DNA of 16,036 nt, taken from NCBI GenBank assembly GCA_036564195.1, contig DATCLA010000028.1, positions 1-16,036 on the forward strand, written 5' to 3'. Source of the stretch: DATCLA01 sp036564195 (GTDB lineage Bacteria; Bacillota; UBA4882; UBA8346). A model generated the notes under the pieces. That model ran no database searches. It was given only the letters and a program-made list of their open reading frames with translations, and was not told the DNA's origin. Shown here in pieces: positions 1 through 7,247 of this stretch; the stretch's first letter is position 1; every line of letters starts with the position of its first letter. Position numbers and translations under genes: made by a program.

Positions 1-87
1 GATTATTAGTTATTATCCCAATTAAAACTCTGATTATCCAAAGCTTTTACAATATCCGGTTAATCACAGACAAAACGCAGGAAACGA

Positions 88-510
88 TCAGTCGGCCGAC
101 TTCACCTCAAAACTGATTCGTTTCAATTTGCTCTCTTTTACCCGATCGAGTACCTGGATCACCTTTTCATAACGGCAGGCTTTATCAGCCTGAATCACTG
201 CTACTGTAGCGGCGGGTTGCTGTCTTAAGACCGCTGCCAACTGCTTCAGTGAAACCGGGTAATGATTGACCTTTAAATGATCCTCAGAATCCACCTCAAT
301 CAGAATTTTACGGATCTGCGGATCCAAAGTTTGAGCCTGTTGCGCTTCTGGCAAATCCACTTTGAGTTGCTGCTGTTGCCTTGCAAAAACAGTTGTCAAC
401 ATAAAAAAGGCAATCAAGGTAATTAAGACGTCAATCAGATTAATAATCTCTACTTTGGCCTGGGGCAACTTTTCAAGTTTGATTGGTTGTTTTTTCAATG
501 CAGCTTTCAC
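88..510 (-). CDS. exbD: ExbD/TolR-type biopolymer transport protein
   Basis: ExbD is the small subunit of the proton-driven ExbB-ExbD motor that energises TonB in the inner membrane. The 140-residue protein has a short cytoplasmic N-terminus, one membrane segment at about residues 22-42 and a periplasmic domain, the usual ExbD layout and length. Asp27 lies at the start of the membrane segment (LIDVLI), where the proton-carrying Asp of ExbD is expected. It is the last gene of the btuFCDB-tonB-exbBD run, 31 bp after exbB. The start is odd: the reading frame opens with GTG just after an in-frame TGA, and the nearest good Shine-Dalgarno (TGGAGG) lies about 17 nt upstream, so expression may depend on coupling to exbB. 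ExbD versus TolR cannot be separated by sequence alone, but the tonB and btuB context favours ExbD. Confidence 0.9.
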   Translation of the reverse strand: MKAALKKQPIKLEKLPQAKVEIINLIDVLITLIAFFMLTTVFARQQQQLKVDLPEAQQAQTLDPQIRKILIEVDSEDHLKVNHYPVSLKQLAAVLRQQPAATVAVIQADKACRYEKVIQVLDRVKESKLKRISFEVKSAD

Positions 511-541
511 TTGAGCTTTTCAGTAAACCTCCAAAGTATTT

Positions 542-976
542 TTACATCTGGTTCAATTCTGCATTATAATCATGGATGTACTCCTCCAGTCTGGCCTGGA
601 AGTAGTTGTAAAAAACCGTTGCCACCACAGCAATTACCAACCCTACCGCCGTAGTAATTAAGGCTTCACTGATTCCGGTACTAATCTCTTGGGGATTATA
701 AACGTTTACTTGATGTCCCAAAAGGTAAAATGATTTCATCAAACCGGTAACCGTCCCTAAAAGTCCCAACATCGGAGCGATCGTGATGATCGTCTGCAAG
801 GCCACCAGATGCTGCCGGAGTTTTTTTACAATATCATCCGGCTGGTCATAACGGATTAAAGCTGTCCGCATGGTTTGAGAGAAAATAATTAGCCGTTCAC
901 TTACGATTGCGACCGTAATCACAGAACACAGCATCAAAGGTATCATAAAGATACCGCCCTGAACAATCCAGTTCAT
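542..976 (-). CDS. exbB: ExbB/MotA/TolQ-type proton channel, short form
   Basis: ExbB forms the proton-conducting scaffold around ExbD and transmits energy to TonB. Three hydrophobic segments are visible at about residues 8-27, 60-85 and 103-126, with the family motifs APMLGLLGTVTG (67-78) and GISEALITTAVGL (101-113). At 144 residues it is shorter than the 200-240 residues of enterobacterial ExbB. The cytoplasmic loop between segments 1 and 2 is only about 30 residues, as in compact MotA/TolQ/ExbB members. ATG at 974-976 follows a strong GGAGGGG that lies inside the last codons of tonB, with 2 nt between the genes, so translation is probably coupled to tonB. Confidence 0.93.
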   Translation of the reverse strand: MNWIVQGGIFMIPLMLCSVITVAIVSERLIIFSQTMRTALIRYDQPDDIVKKLRQHLVALQTIITIAPMLGLLGTVTGLMKSFYLLGHQVNVYNPQEISTGISEALITTAVGLVIAVVATVFYNYFQARLEEYIHDYNAELNQM

Positions 977-978
977 CG

Positions 979-1944
979 TTACCCCTCCAACTTAAACGTA
1001 AATGGAATTTGAATCTTGCAAACTACCGGTTTTCCATCCTTCAAAGCAGGAATGAAACGCCATCTTTTAACTGTCCGTACAGCTTCGCAATCTAAAATTA
1101 CATACCCAGAAGTTTTTACAATCTTCACCTCGCCTACCTTTCCGTTAATCTTTACCACTGCCTGTACTAAAGTAGTCCCCTCCCAATTGTTCCGCTGCGC
1201 CAAAACCGGAAATACTGGGCCGGGGGAAAACACCTTGACCGGAGGATTATCCGCCGTCAATCCGGAAACATTTTGACCCGGCTTGCCCCCGGCTTGCCCG
1301 GTTTTACTGTCTGCCTTTCCGGAGACACCAGTGGCAATTTCCCGATGGTCTTGAACCGACAGGGTACCGGCAACCTCCCCGAAATCATTGGTAAAACCGA
1401 AAACTTTTTGGCCCGGATTACCCCAGGCTTGCCCGGTTTTACCGTCTGCCTTTCCTGAGACACCAGTGGCAATTTCCCGATGGTCTTGAACCGACAGAGT
1501 GCCGGCAACCTCCCCGAAATCATCGGTAAAAGCGGTCGGTTGCCGTTGAGCAACTGCCACCGGTTTTTTTGGCGTAACAGTACTTCGGCTCGGCGGCCCC
1601 ATCCCCACAGCATTTACCAGAGTAACTGTTTCTGACCCCGGCACCCTGGGTGTAGTCAATTGTTTTTGCGTCGGTGCGGTTACTGTGGCAACCGTTTTTT
1701 GAGACTCACCAGTTGCTGCTCTGTACCGAACCGGATCCGGCTCAAACTCTTGCCGTATCTGCTTCTGTTCCATAGATACGACGGTAGTCGGTTGATTTCC
1801 TCCAATATCCGGCGGACAATCTGAAAAAATTTCCAAATAATGCTCCTCCTGTTGCGATGGATCCGGATACGGAAACCAAAACCAGCTCACTGCCAAGAAC
1901 ACCAGGTGGAAAAGGGTCGAACCAATTAAACATTTACGTAACAT
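979..1944 (-). CDS. tonB: TonB energy transducer with duplicated spacer repeat
   Basis: TonB links the inner-membrane ExbB-ExbD motor to outer-membrane receptors. Residues 7-24 form an N-terminal signal anchor carrying a Ser9-x3-His13 pattern like that of TonB anchors. Residues about 236-321 form a TonB C-terminal domain (VFPVLAQRNNWEGT, then VKIVKTSG, AVRTVKRWRFIPA and PFTFKL). The periplasmic spacer is unusual. Instead of only a Pro-Glu/Pro-Lys stretch it holds two 45-residue copies, F139-G183 and F184-G228, that differ at about six positions. Each carries DFGEVAGTLSVQDHREIATG followed by a Gly/Lys/Gln-rich tail. ATG at 1944 has GAGG about 11 nt upstream. The gene lies 56 bp after btuB, which makes BtuB the likely partner. 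At 321 residues it is longer than the roughly 240 of E. coli TonB, partly through the duplication. Confidence 0.92.
   Translation of the reverse strand: MLRKCLIGSTLFHLVFLAVSWFWFPYPDPSQQEEHYLEIFSDCPPDIGGNQPTTVVSMEQKQIRQEFEPDPVRYRAATGESQKTVATVTAPTQKQLTTPRVPGSETVTLVNAVGMGPPSRSTVTPKKPVAVAQRQPTAFTDDFGEVAGTLSVQDHREIATGVSGKADGKTGQAWGNPGQKVFGFTNDFGEVAGTLSVQDHREIATGVSGKADSKTGQAGGKPGQNVSGLTADNPPVKVFSPGPVFPVLAQRNNWEGTTLVQAVVKINGKVGEVKIVKTSGYVILDCEAVRTVKRWRFIPALKDGKPVVCKIQIPFTFKLEG
1261..1530 (-). repeat. Two 135-bp tandem repeats inside tonB
   Basis: Two head-to-tail copies of exactly 45 codons (1396-1530 and 1261-1395) lie in the tonB spacer. They are nearly identical in DNA. Long stretches match exactly, such as the segment coding for VQDHREIATGVSG, and differences are concentrated at the 3' end (W/G, N/K, K/N, F/S). 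The high identity and in-frame length point to a recent in-frame duplication that changes spacer length without breaking the protein. Confidence 0.95.
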
Positions 1945-2000
1945 AGCTGTTCAATCCTCAAATACTTAAAATGGCTTGCCCGTTATTTACGAGTATTAAT

Positions 2001-3806
2001 TTAAAAAAGGTATTTGGCGCTTAAGTAATATTCCCGAGCGGGCATGGGGTAGCCTGCCACGATTTGGTATTCCCGGTCGCTTAAATTATTGATGGCTAAC
2101 CCATAACTTAATTTGGCATTCACTCGATAGCTAAGGTATAAATCCAATACGCCGTAATCCGCCTGGCCATTATTGCGGTCCGTAATATAATTCCAGTTCA
2201 GATTGAGATCCCAGGCAGAGTGTTGATAACCCAGATTCAAAGTATAGCGGTTTTTACCGTAAGTATTTTCATTAACACTGTAGCTTTTGGTAGCCGGATC
2301 CCAGGCTTTCCGGTCGGTCCATAGATATTTCAACCCAGTCCGCAGGGAATGGTTCCATTTTTTGCTCCAGCTTAAGTTAACGCCGTTAATTTGCATCTTA
2401 GCAATATTTACTGGTATGGAAAGGTAACCGTTTTCTCTAGTAGCATCCCTCCAGGTAATTTCATCAACAATTCTGGACATAAAATAATTGAGGCTGATTG
2501 TTTGAGAACCGTTCTGCCATTCACCGGTTACATCATAACGTTTACTGGTCTCCGGCTTCAGTTCGGGATTACCTCTGAAATAACGGACAATTCCGTCTTC
2601 ATCGATATACGAAGATTCGGGGTAATAGAGGTCATCGAACGTGGGTGCCCGGAATGCTTTACCGTAACCCAATTTAACTGTAAATTCATCCGTCACCGTA
2701 TAATTCAGACTCAACCGGGGACAAAGCGGTGATGAAAAAACCGATCCGGTATCCCAGCGCACTCCGGAAACAACCTCCCATTGCGGAGCGATTTGCCATT
2801 GATCCTGCAAAAACAAAGCGCCGTTATGCCAAAGTTCCGCTTTTTCATTCCGGCTCAACTTGGCCTGTTGCAACTGGATCCCGCCTAAAAGATAATGCGG
2901 TCCCATTTGATAACCGGCTGCCAGGTCACTGCCTGAAATTTTAGATTTTAATAAATCAGTCTTATCACTGCGGCACTCATAGTTATTACGCTGGGTATAT
3001 AACTTGTATTCGATCTCAAATTGATTAACCAGGTTTTTCCCAGCCAAATCAAGAGACAGGTTTTCTTTGACTCCATCATTGGTAACACTTAATGGGTCTT
3101 CAAAATTTTTAGTATTATATAATAGGTTCAAACGCAACTGTCTTTGCTCTGTCTGCCAAAAGTCATATTGTCCCAATAGATAACTGTTTGTAGTGGCGCT
3201 ATGCTTTCGGTGGCCATCGGTAGTCAGGGCGCCACCTGCTAAACCAAATTGTGGTTGCTGCATTGTAAAATCCAATTGGGCATAAGCATTACTGCCGCTT
3301 TTCAAATTTACCCGATTAGATGCAGTTCCGGTTAAATCGGTAATAATGTTAACAACCCCGCCTAAGGCATTAGCCCCATATAAAGCAGATAACGGCCCGT
3401 GGACCACTTCAACCCGTTCAATTCCGGCCACCGGAAAATAACTTAAATCAAAGTAACCGCCGGTCCCGGTATTGGCAGGTATTCCATTGATTAAAACCAA
3501 AGTTTGATTTGGAGATACCCCGCCCAATTGCACGGCAGTCTCTCCGGAAACTCCGCCGGTATTATAGGTTACTACCTCACTGGCTAAAGCCTCGGTCAGC
3601 CGCGTCGCCCCGGAAGCCTCCATTGATTCCTTGGTAATTACTTCGGTTTTACCCGGAGCTTTACTCTTTTGCTGCTTGATACGAGTGGCGGTAACCACCA
3701 CCTCCTCCTCTTCGTAGACAGTAATTTCCGAATCCTCCGCCGTTGCCACAGCCAATCCGCCCAGGGTCAGAATTAACAGAAGAATCAGTAGTTTTTGAAT
3801 AATCAA
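2001..3806 (-). CDS. btuB: TonB-dependent outer-membrane vitamin B12 receptor, BtuB-like
   Basis: This outer-membrane beta-barrel imports corrinoids using TonB energy. The 601-residue protein has a signal peptide (about 1-23, cleavage after ATA), an acidic run, and a TonB box EVVVTATR (35-42) close to the LVVTANR-type box of E. coli BtuB. A plug domain follows (about 43-157, with VLINGIP, IERVEVVHGPLSALYGANALGGVVNII), then a barrel with alternating aromatic strands and the receptor signature YGKAFRAPTFDDLYYP. It ends in a final Phe (YLSAKYLF), the usual BAM-recognised barrel end. The start is TTG (3804-3806), preceded by GAGGTGG at suitable spacing. The B12 assignment rests on size, the riboswitch upstream and the btuFCD genes beside it; a cobinamide or other corrinoid preference is possible. 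Confidence 0.93.
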   Translation of the reverse strand: MIIQKLLILLLILTLGGLAVATAEDSEITVYEEEEVVVTATRIKQQKSKAPGKTEVITKESMEASGATRLTEALASEVVTYNTGGVSGETAVQLGGVSPNQTLVLINGIPANTGTGGYFDLSYFPVAGIERVEVVHGPLSALYGANALGGVVNIITDLTGTASNRVNLKSGSNAYAQLDFTMQQPQFGLAGGALTTDGHRKHSATTNSYLLGQYDFWQTEQRQLRLNLLYNTKNFEDPLSVTNDGVKENLSLDLAGKNLVNQFEIEYKLYTQRNNYECRSDKTDLLKSKISGSDLAAGYQMGPHYLLGGIQLQQAKLSRNEKAELWHNGALFLQDQWQIAPQWEVVSGVRWDTGSVFSSPLCPRLSLNYTVTDEFTVKLGYGKAFRAPTFDDLYYPESSYIDEDGIVRYFRGNPELKPETSKRYDVTGEWQNGSQTISLNYFMSRIVDEITWRDATRENGYLSIPVNIAKMQINGVNLSWSKKWNHSLRTGLKYLWTDRKAWDPATKSYSVNENTYGKNRYTLNLGYQHSAWDLNLNWNYITDRNNGQADYGVLDLYLSYRVNAKLSYGLAINNLSDREYQIVAGYPMPAREYYLSAKYLF

Positions 3807-3832
3807 TTTGGTCCACCTCTCAATCTTTATTC

Positions 3833-4618
3833 CTACAGTTTTGGCAGAACATAAGATCTTCCGGTTTCAGGATTGGGAATAATCGCTACCTCCACCCCAA
3901 AAACCTTTCGAATCATTTCCGGTTTTAAAACTTCTTCCGGCCGGCCCTGGCAATAGACCCGGCCCTGAGCCATTACGATCAACCGATCGCTAAAGGCTGC
4001 CGCTAAATTAAGGTCATGTAACACCGCCAACACCGTAATTTCCTTACGACGGTTTAATTCCCTGACCTGTTTCAGTAGGGTGATTTGATGGTGAAGGTCC
4101 AAATGGGACACCGGCTCGTCCAAGATGATAATCCCAGTCTGTTGGGCGATCGCTCGGGCCACCAGCACCCGCTGGCGTTCCCCGCCGCTGAGACTGATAA
4201 TACTTCGCTCCCGCAACCGCCAGGTATCGGTCATTTCCATTGCTTGCCGCGCGGCTGCCAAATCTGCCTCCCCTTCCGTAGCAAAACGGGAGAGGTAAGG
4301 CGTCCGTCCCATCAGAACCACGTCCAGTACTGAAAAATCAAATTCCCAAGTGCTATCCTGGGGTACCACTGCCAACTGCCGCGCCAGGTTTTTCGGACGA
4401 ATGGTTTTAAGGTCGACACCGTTAACTGTAATCATGCCTTTATTAACCTCGAGGGCCCGGGCGAGCATTCTTAACAATGTAGTTTTACCGGAACCGTTTG
4501 GCCCAATGATGGTATGAAACTTTCCCCTGGCAAAAGAGAGATTAATCCCCTCTAATACCGGTTTTTTTTCAAAGCAAAAGGATAAATTATGTATTTCAAT
4601 AGCATTTTGAATCGGCAT
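3833..4618 (-). CDS. btuD: ABC transporter ATPase for corrinoid import
   Basis: This is the cytoplasmic ATPase of a FecCD/BtuCD-type importer, 261 residues. Motifs are Walker A GPNGSGKTT (39-47), Q-loop Gln87, signature LSGGE (143-147), Walker B IIILDEP (163-169) and H-loop His201 (LHDLNLA). The C-terminal VAIIPNPETGR segment is of the kind seen in iron-siderophore and B12 ATPases. ATG at 4618 lies 1 bp after the btuC stop, with AGGTG inside the btuC end, so the two are tightly coupled. The family also serves siderophores and heme; the B12 riboswitch and cognate genes decide for corrinoid. Confidence 0.93.
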   Translation of the reverse strand: MPIQNAIEIHNLSFCFEKKPVLEGINLSFARGKFHTIIGPNGSGKTTLLRMLARALEVNKGMITVNGVDLKTIRPKNLARQLAVVPQDSTWEFDFSVLDVVLMGRTPYLSRFATEGEADLAAARQAMEMTDTWRLRERSIISLSGGERQRVLVARAIAQQTGIIILDEPVSHLDLHHQITLLKQVRELNRRKEITVLAVLHDLNLAAAFSDRLIVMAQGRVYCQGRPEEVLKPEMIRKVFGVEVAIIPNPETGRSYVLPKL

Positions 4619-4619
4619 C

Positions 4620-5675
4620 CTAAAGCACCTGCTTTTTGGCTTTAAAAATTAAGTAGAGAAAGAAAGGCGCCCCTAGGATGGAGGTGACGATTCCCAGGGG
4701 AATCTCAGTTGGCGGTATTAGACAGCGTGCCAGCGTATCACAGCCAATCACCAAAATTGCCCCTCCTAAAGCCGAAAACGGTACCACCGTCCGGTAGTCG
4801 GCACCGCAGACCAACCGGACCATGTGCGGCACCATCAATCCGACAAAGCCCACTACACCGCTGACCGAGACCAAGGCTGCCACCAGCAGTGTACCGGCGG
4901 TCAAAAGTATCAGTTTTACCTGTTCAACTTCAACTCCCATACTGCGCGCATTATCCTCCCCAATAAGCAAGACATTTAAATCCCGGGCAAAAAACATGAT
5001 TATACCGGTTACCCCCAAAACTATCGGCAGGAGCAGGAGCACCTCCGTCCAATTGGCAGTGGCCACGCTGCCCATGGTCCACATTATGATCCGTTCCAGC
5101 TGTTCCCGTCGGAAGGTCATCAACAGCGACATAATCGCGGTTAAGAACAGATTGGCAGCCATGCCCGCCAGCAACAGGGTGGTATTAGAAACTTTGCCGG
5201 CGGCGCCGGCAATCTGGTAAACCAACCAGGCTGTACCGACCCCGCCGCCAAAGGCGGCGATGGTAATCAGCCCCAGACCAAAATAGGTAGCAGCATCCCC
5301 CAACACGATCGCTACCGCGGCTCCCAGTGCCGCGCCGGCTGAAATACCTAAAATAAACGGATCAGCCAGAGAGTTTTTAAAGATTCCCTGAAAGACCGCT
5401 CCCGCCACTGCCAAACCGGCACCGAGCATTGCCGCTAATAAGATCCGAGGCAACCTGAGGTTAAGAATGATAATCAAGGCTGCCGGGTCAATCTGCTCTA
5501 AAGACACCCACTGGTTAAACAGAGGAATCCGGCTGATGATAATCATCAGAGTTTTACTCCAGGATAATTTGGCTACTCCCAAATTAGCAGCGATCAGCAT
5601 CAAACCAAACAACAAAAGAGTTCCCGCTCCAAAAATTTTCCGATAAAAACGGCGTTGCTGCAATAAACTCTTCAT
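4620..5675 (-). CDS. btuC: ABC transporter permease, BtuC/FecCD family
   Basis: This inner-membrane permease dimerises and works with BtuD and BtuF. The 351-residue polytopic protein has the expected ten or so membrane segments, the first at about residues 14-34. Family motifs include NSLADPFILGISAGAALGA (about 101-119) and FVGLMVPHMVRL (about 275-286), the latter forming the coupling region that contacts the ATPase. ATG at 5673-5675 overlaps the btuF stop in an ATGA arrangement and has GAGGAG five bases upstream, so translation is coupled to btuF. Confidence 0.94.
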   Translation of the reverse strand: MKSLLQQRRFYRKIFGAGTLLLFGLMLIAANLGVAKLSWSKTLMIIISRIPLFNQWVSLEQIDPAALIIILNLRLPRILLAAMLGAGLAVAGAVFQGIFKNSLADPFILGISAGAALGAAVAIVLGDAATYFGLGLITIAAFGGGVGTAWLVYQIAGAAGKVSNTTLLLAGMAANLFLTAIMSLLMTFRREQLERIIMWTMGSVATANWTEVLLLLPIVLGVTGIIMFFARDLNVLLIGEDNARSMGVEVEQVKLILLTAGTLLVAALVSVSGVVGFVGLMVPHMVRLVCGADYRTVVPFSALGGAILVIGCDTLARCLIPPTEIPLGIVTSILGAPFFLYLIFKAKKQVL

Positions 5676-6631
5676 TTCTGCTCCTCATTAAAATTGCTAA
5701 AAAGTTTTGGATGTAACAGACGGGCCAAAGTTTCCAACCCCTCGGCAGAACGCGGACCCGGTCGATCCAGCAGGTTGTTGTCGATTTCGTACAATCTTCC
5801 ACCTTTAACAGCAGATAAATCTCGATATCCAACTGCAGCTGCAATTCCGGTTTTAGTATTAAAATAGCGACTGCAAATGATGTAATCCGGGTTTTTCTGC
5901 ACCAGTTTTTCCAGACTATAATGCCATCCTTTAGTGTCGTTGGCCACATTAATACCGCCGGCCATTGCAATCAACTTGGCAATAAAAGTATCCTTTCCGG
6001 CAGTAAAATCCCCGGCCTTGCCAAACCCAACCACATAATAGACTTTGGGTCTAGCGGCGGATTTAACTGTTTCCCTTACCCGTTTAACCTTTTGCTGCAT
6101 TGCGGCGACTAGCTGCGCTGCCTGTTCCCGGGCATTTAGGGCTATTCCAACCTGACGGATGATTGTATAGATGCCGGCAAAACTTTCGGGTTCGTTAAAA
6201 ACTACCACTTTAATCCCTAACTCTTCTAATTTTTCCAGCACCGCTAATTGAAAATGGGTTGATGCAATCACCAGATCCGGTTGGAGTTGGACGATCTTTT
6301 CGATATTAGGGTTAGTTATGTTTCCGATTGAAGCCACCCGACGGCTGGCTGTCGGGTAATCACAATAATCCGTCCTGCCGACCAGGCTAGTCCCTTTTCC
6401 CAAGGCAAAAATAATCTCCGTAATATTGGGTGCCACTGAAATCACACGCTGCGGTGGTTGGTCAAGAGTGACCTGCCGTTGATAAGAATCAACCAAAGTC
6501 AACGGATACCCTGACGGCGGCAGCACCGCAGCGTGGCCCGGAGGCAAAATAACTCTATAGCCATAAATTAGGCAACCAGCCAGCAGCAATAGGCTGATAA
6601 CTAAGCATTTCATTTTACCCTGAGCCATCAT
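5672..6631 (-). CDS. btuF: Corrinoid-binding lipoprotein, BtuF-like
   Basis: This is the periplasmic substrate-binding protein of the BtuFCD importer, about 319 residues. ATG 6629-6631 is preferred because GGAG sits 8 nt upstream and it gives a proper lipoprotein signal: a basic start, a hydrophobic core and lipobox LAGC with Cys20. The open frame continues upstream to 6799, but that part runs through the riboswitch terminator and has no signal-like start, so it is not used. Typical BtuF/helical-backbone metal-receptor motifs are RVISVAPNITEIIFALG (62-78), LVGRTDYCDYP (83-93) and KIVQLQPDLVIAS. It is the first gene after the cobalamin riboswitch. The lipid anchor presumably tethers it to the outer face of the inner membrane. 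Confidence 0.92.
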   Translation of the reverse strand: MMAQGKMKCLVISLLLLAGCLIYGYRVILPPGHAAVLPPSGYPLTLVDSYQRQVTLDQPPQRVISVAPNITEIIFALGKGTSLVGRTDYCDYPTASRRVASIGNITNPNIEKIVQLQPDLVIASTHFQLAVLEKLEELGIKVVVFNEPESFAGIYTIIRQVGIALNAREQAAQLVAAMQQKVKRVRETVKSAARPKVYYVVGFGKAGDFTAGKDTFIAKLIAMAGGINVANDTKGWHYSLEKLVQKNPDYIICSRYFNTKTGIAAAVGYRDLSAVKGGRLYEIDNNLLDRPGPRSAEGLETLARLLHPKLFSNFNEEQK

Positions 6632-6684
6632 GGTAACTGCTCCAACCTTTCCTGGTATTCTTTTCAAAGCGGTCACTGTTATAT

Positions 6685-6721
6685 AAAAATAAAAAATCCA
6701 CCTTCGGACCACGGTGGACTT
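6685..6721 (-). terminator. Intrinsic terminator in the btu leader
   Basis: On the minus strand AAGTCCACC (6713-6721) pairs with GGTGGATTT (6694-6702) around a short loop, followed by TTTTTT-A-TTTTT. It lies between the cobalamin riboswitch and btuF, the place expected for the expression platform. Formation when cobalamin is bound would stop transcription before btuF. Confidence 0.85.
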
Positions 6722-6729
6722 AAAGTCAT

Positions 6730-6759
6730 GTAAAAGCAAGCCACAAACGGCTATTTTAC
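6730..6759 (-). other. Second hairpin between riboswitch and terminator
   Basis: GTAAAA (6730-6735) and TTTTAC (6754-6759) form outer arms, with AGCC and GGCT as inner arms around a 6-nt loop. It is directly visible as an inverted repeat. It may be part of the antitermination fold of the leader, but it does not obviously overlap the terminator arms, so its role is unclear. Confidence 0.5.
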
Positions 6760-6802
6760 CAACAACTTTTCGTCCTTCCCTCCGAAGAACTAAAAGCAAC
6801 TG

Positions 6803-6958
6803 GCAACGGCAGGTTTACTGACTAATGGATCATCTTACTTTCCGGCCTTCTCAGTTTCCCAATGGCATTGTTGGATTTCATCCCCAATTACAGTAGCGGG
6901 GGCTGTAGCGGCTTTGCACCGCTTTCCCTTTTAACCCGGACACAACGGGCACCGTTGT
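6803..6958 (-). promoter_or_regulatory. Cobalamin (adenosylcobalamin) riboswitch
   Basis: On the minus strand the conserved core is present: AGGGAAAGCGGTGCAAAGCC, then CTACAGCCCCCGCTACTGTA (about 6891-6932). At the 3' end a B12 box of the form AGTCAGTAAACCTGCC (about 6808-6823) is present. P1 closes with CAACGG (6952-6957) and CCGTTG (6804-6809). All hallmarks of the long classical cobalamin riboswitch are there. It precedes a terminator and btuF, so it should repress the whole btuFCDB-tonB-exbBD operon when intracellular cobalamin is plentiful. Confidence 0.96.
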
Positions 6959-7011
6959 CATCTGTCAGATATTAAATTGTCAGCTACTAAATTAATATTT
7001 TAACCGAATTT

Positions 7012-7040
7012 ATTATAGCATTTTAGAGTAGCCTTAACAA
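7012..7040 (-). promoter_or_regulatory. Sigma-A type promoter of the btu operon
   Basis: On the minus strand TTGTTA (7035-7040) is followed by a 17-bp spacer and a perfect TATAAT (7012-7017). Transcription should start near 7005, about 45 nt before the riboswitch P1 stem. Confidence 0.8.
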
Positions 7041-7169
7041 GAAAATTTCGCTTTTATGGCACTAAGATGAACGAACGGCTATTGGTAACCCTGCCGCGCC
7101 TAACCGATTCACAGCAAAAAATCCTTAATTTTCTTCTTCTTATAAAAAAACAACTCATTTTGCTCTTTA

Positions 7170-7198
7170 TTGAAATTTCAGTATTAATGTACTATAAT
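7170..7198 (+). promoter_or_regulatory. Sigma-A type promoter of the TAXI-TRAP operon
   Basis: TTGAAA (7170-7175), a 17-bp spacer and a perfect TATAAT (7193-7198) lie 49 bp before the first TRAP gene. No riboswitch-like leader fits between the expected start near 7205 and the ribosome binding site, so this operon looks independent of B12 switch control. The 130 bp between this and the divergent btu promoter contain no recognised element. Confidence 0.82.
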
Positions 7199-7247
7199 AT
7201 TAAGGTCATGCTTTTTTATTCTGACCAAATTGATTGGGGGTTTTTTG

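Noticed and set aside
1..87. Possible end or start of another gene downstream of exbD
   Set aside because: No supported reading frame, hairpin or terminator is visible in these 87 bases; nothing can be called.
1261..1530. Tandem repeat considered as CRISPR-like
   Set aside because: There are only two 135-bp units, contiguous, with no spacers, and they lie in frame inside a protein-coding gene.
1016..1613. Several open frames on both strands across the tonB repeat region
   Set aside because: They are shadows of tonB; the duplicated stretch keeps alternative frames open. None has a ribosome binding site or family motif, whereas the tonB frame has a clear anchor and C-terminal domain.
6632..6799. 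Longer btuF starting at 6799
   Set aside because: The extra 56 codons run through the riboswitch terminator and end just next to the B12 box. The lipoprotein signal and ribosome binding site support the start at 6631.
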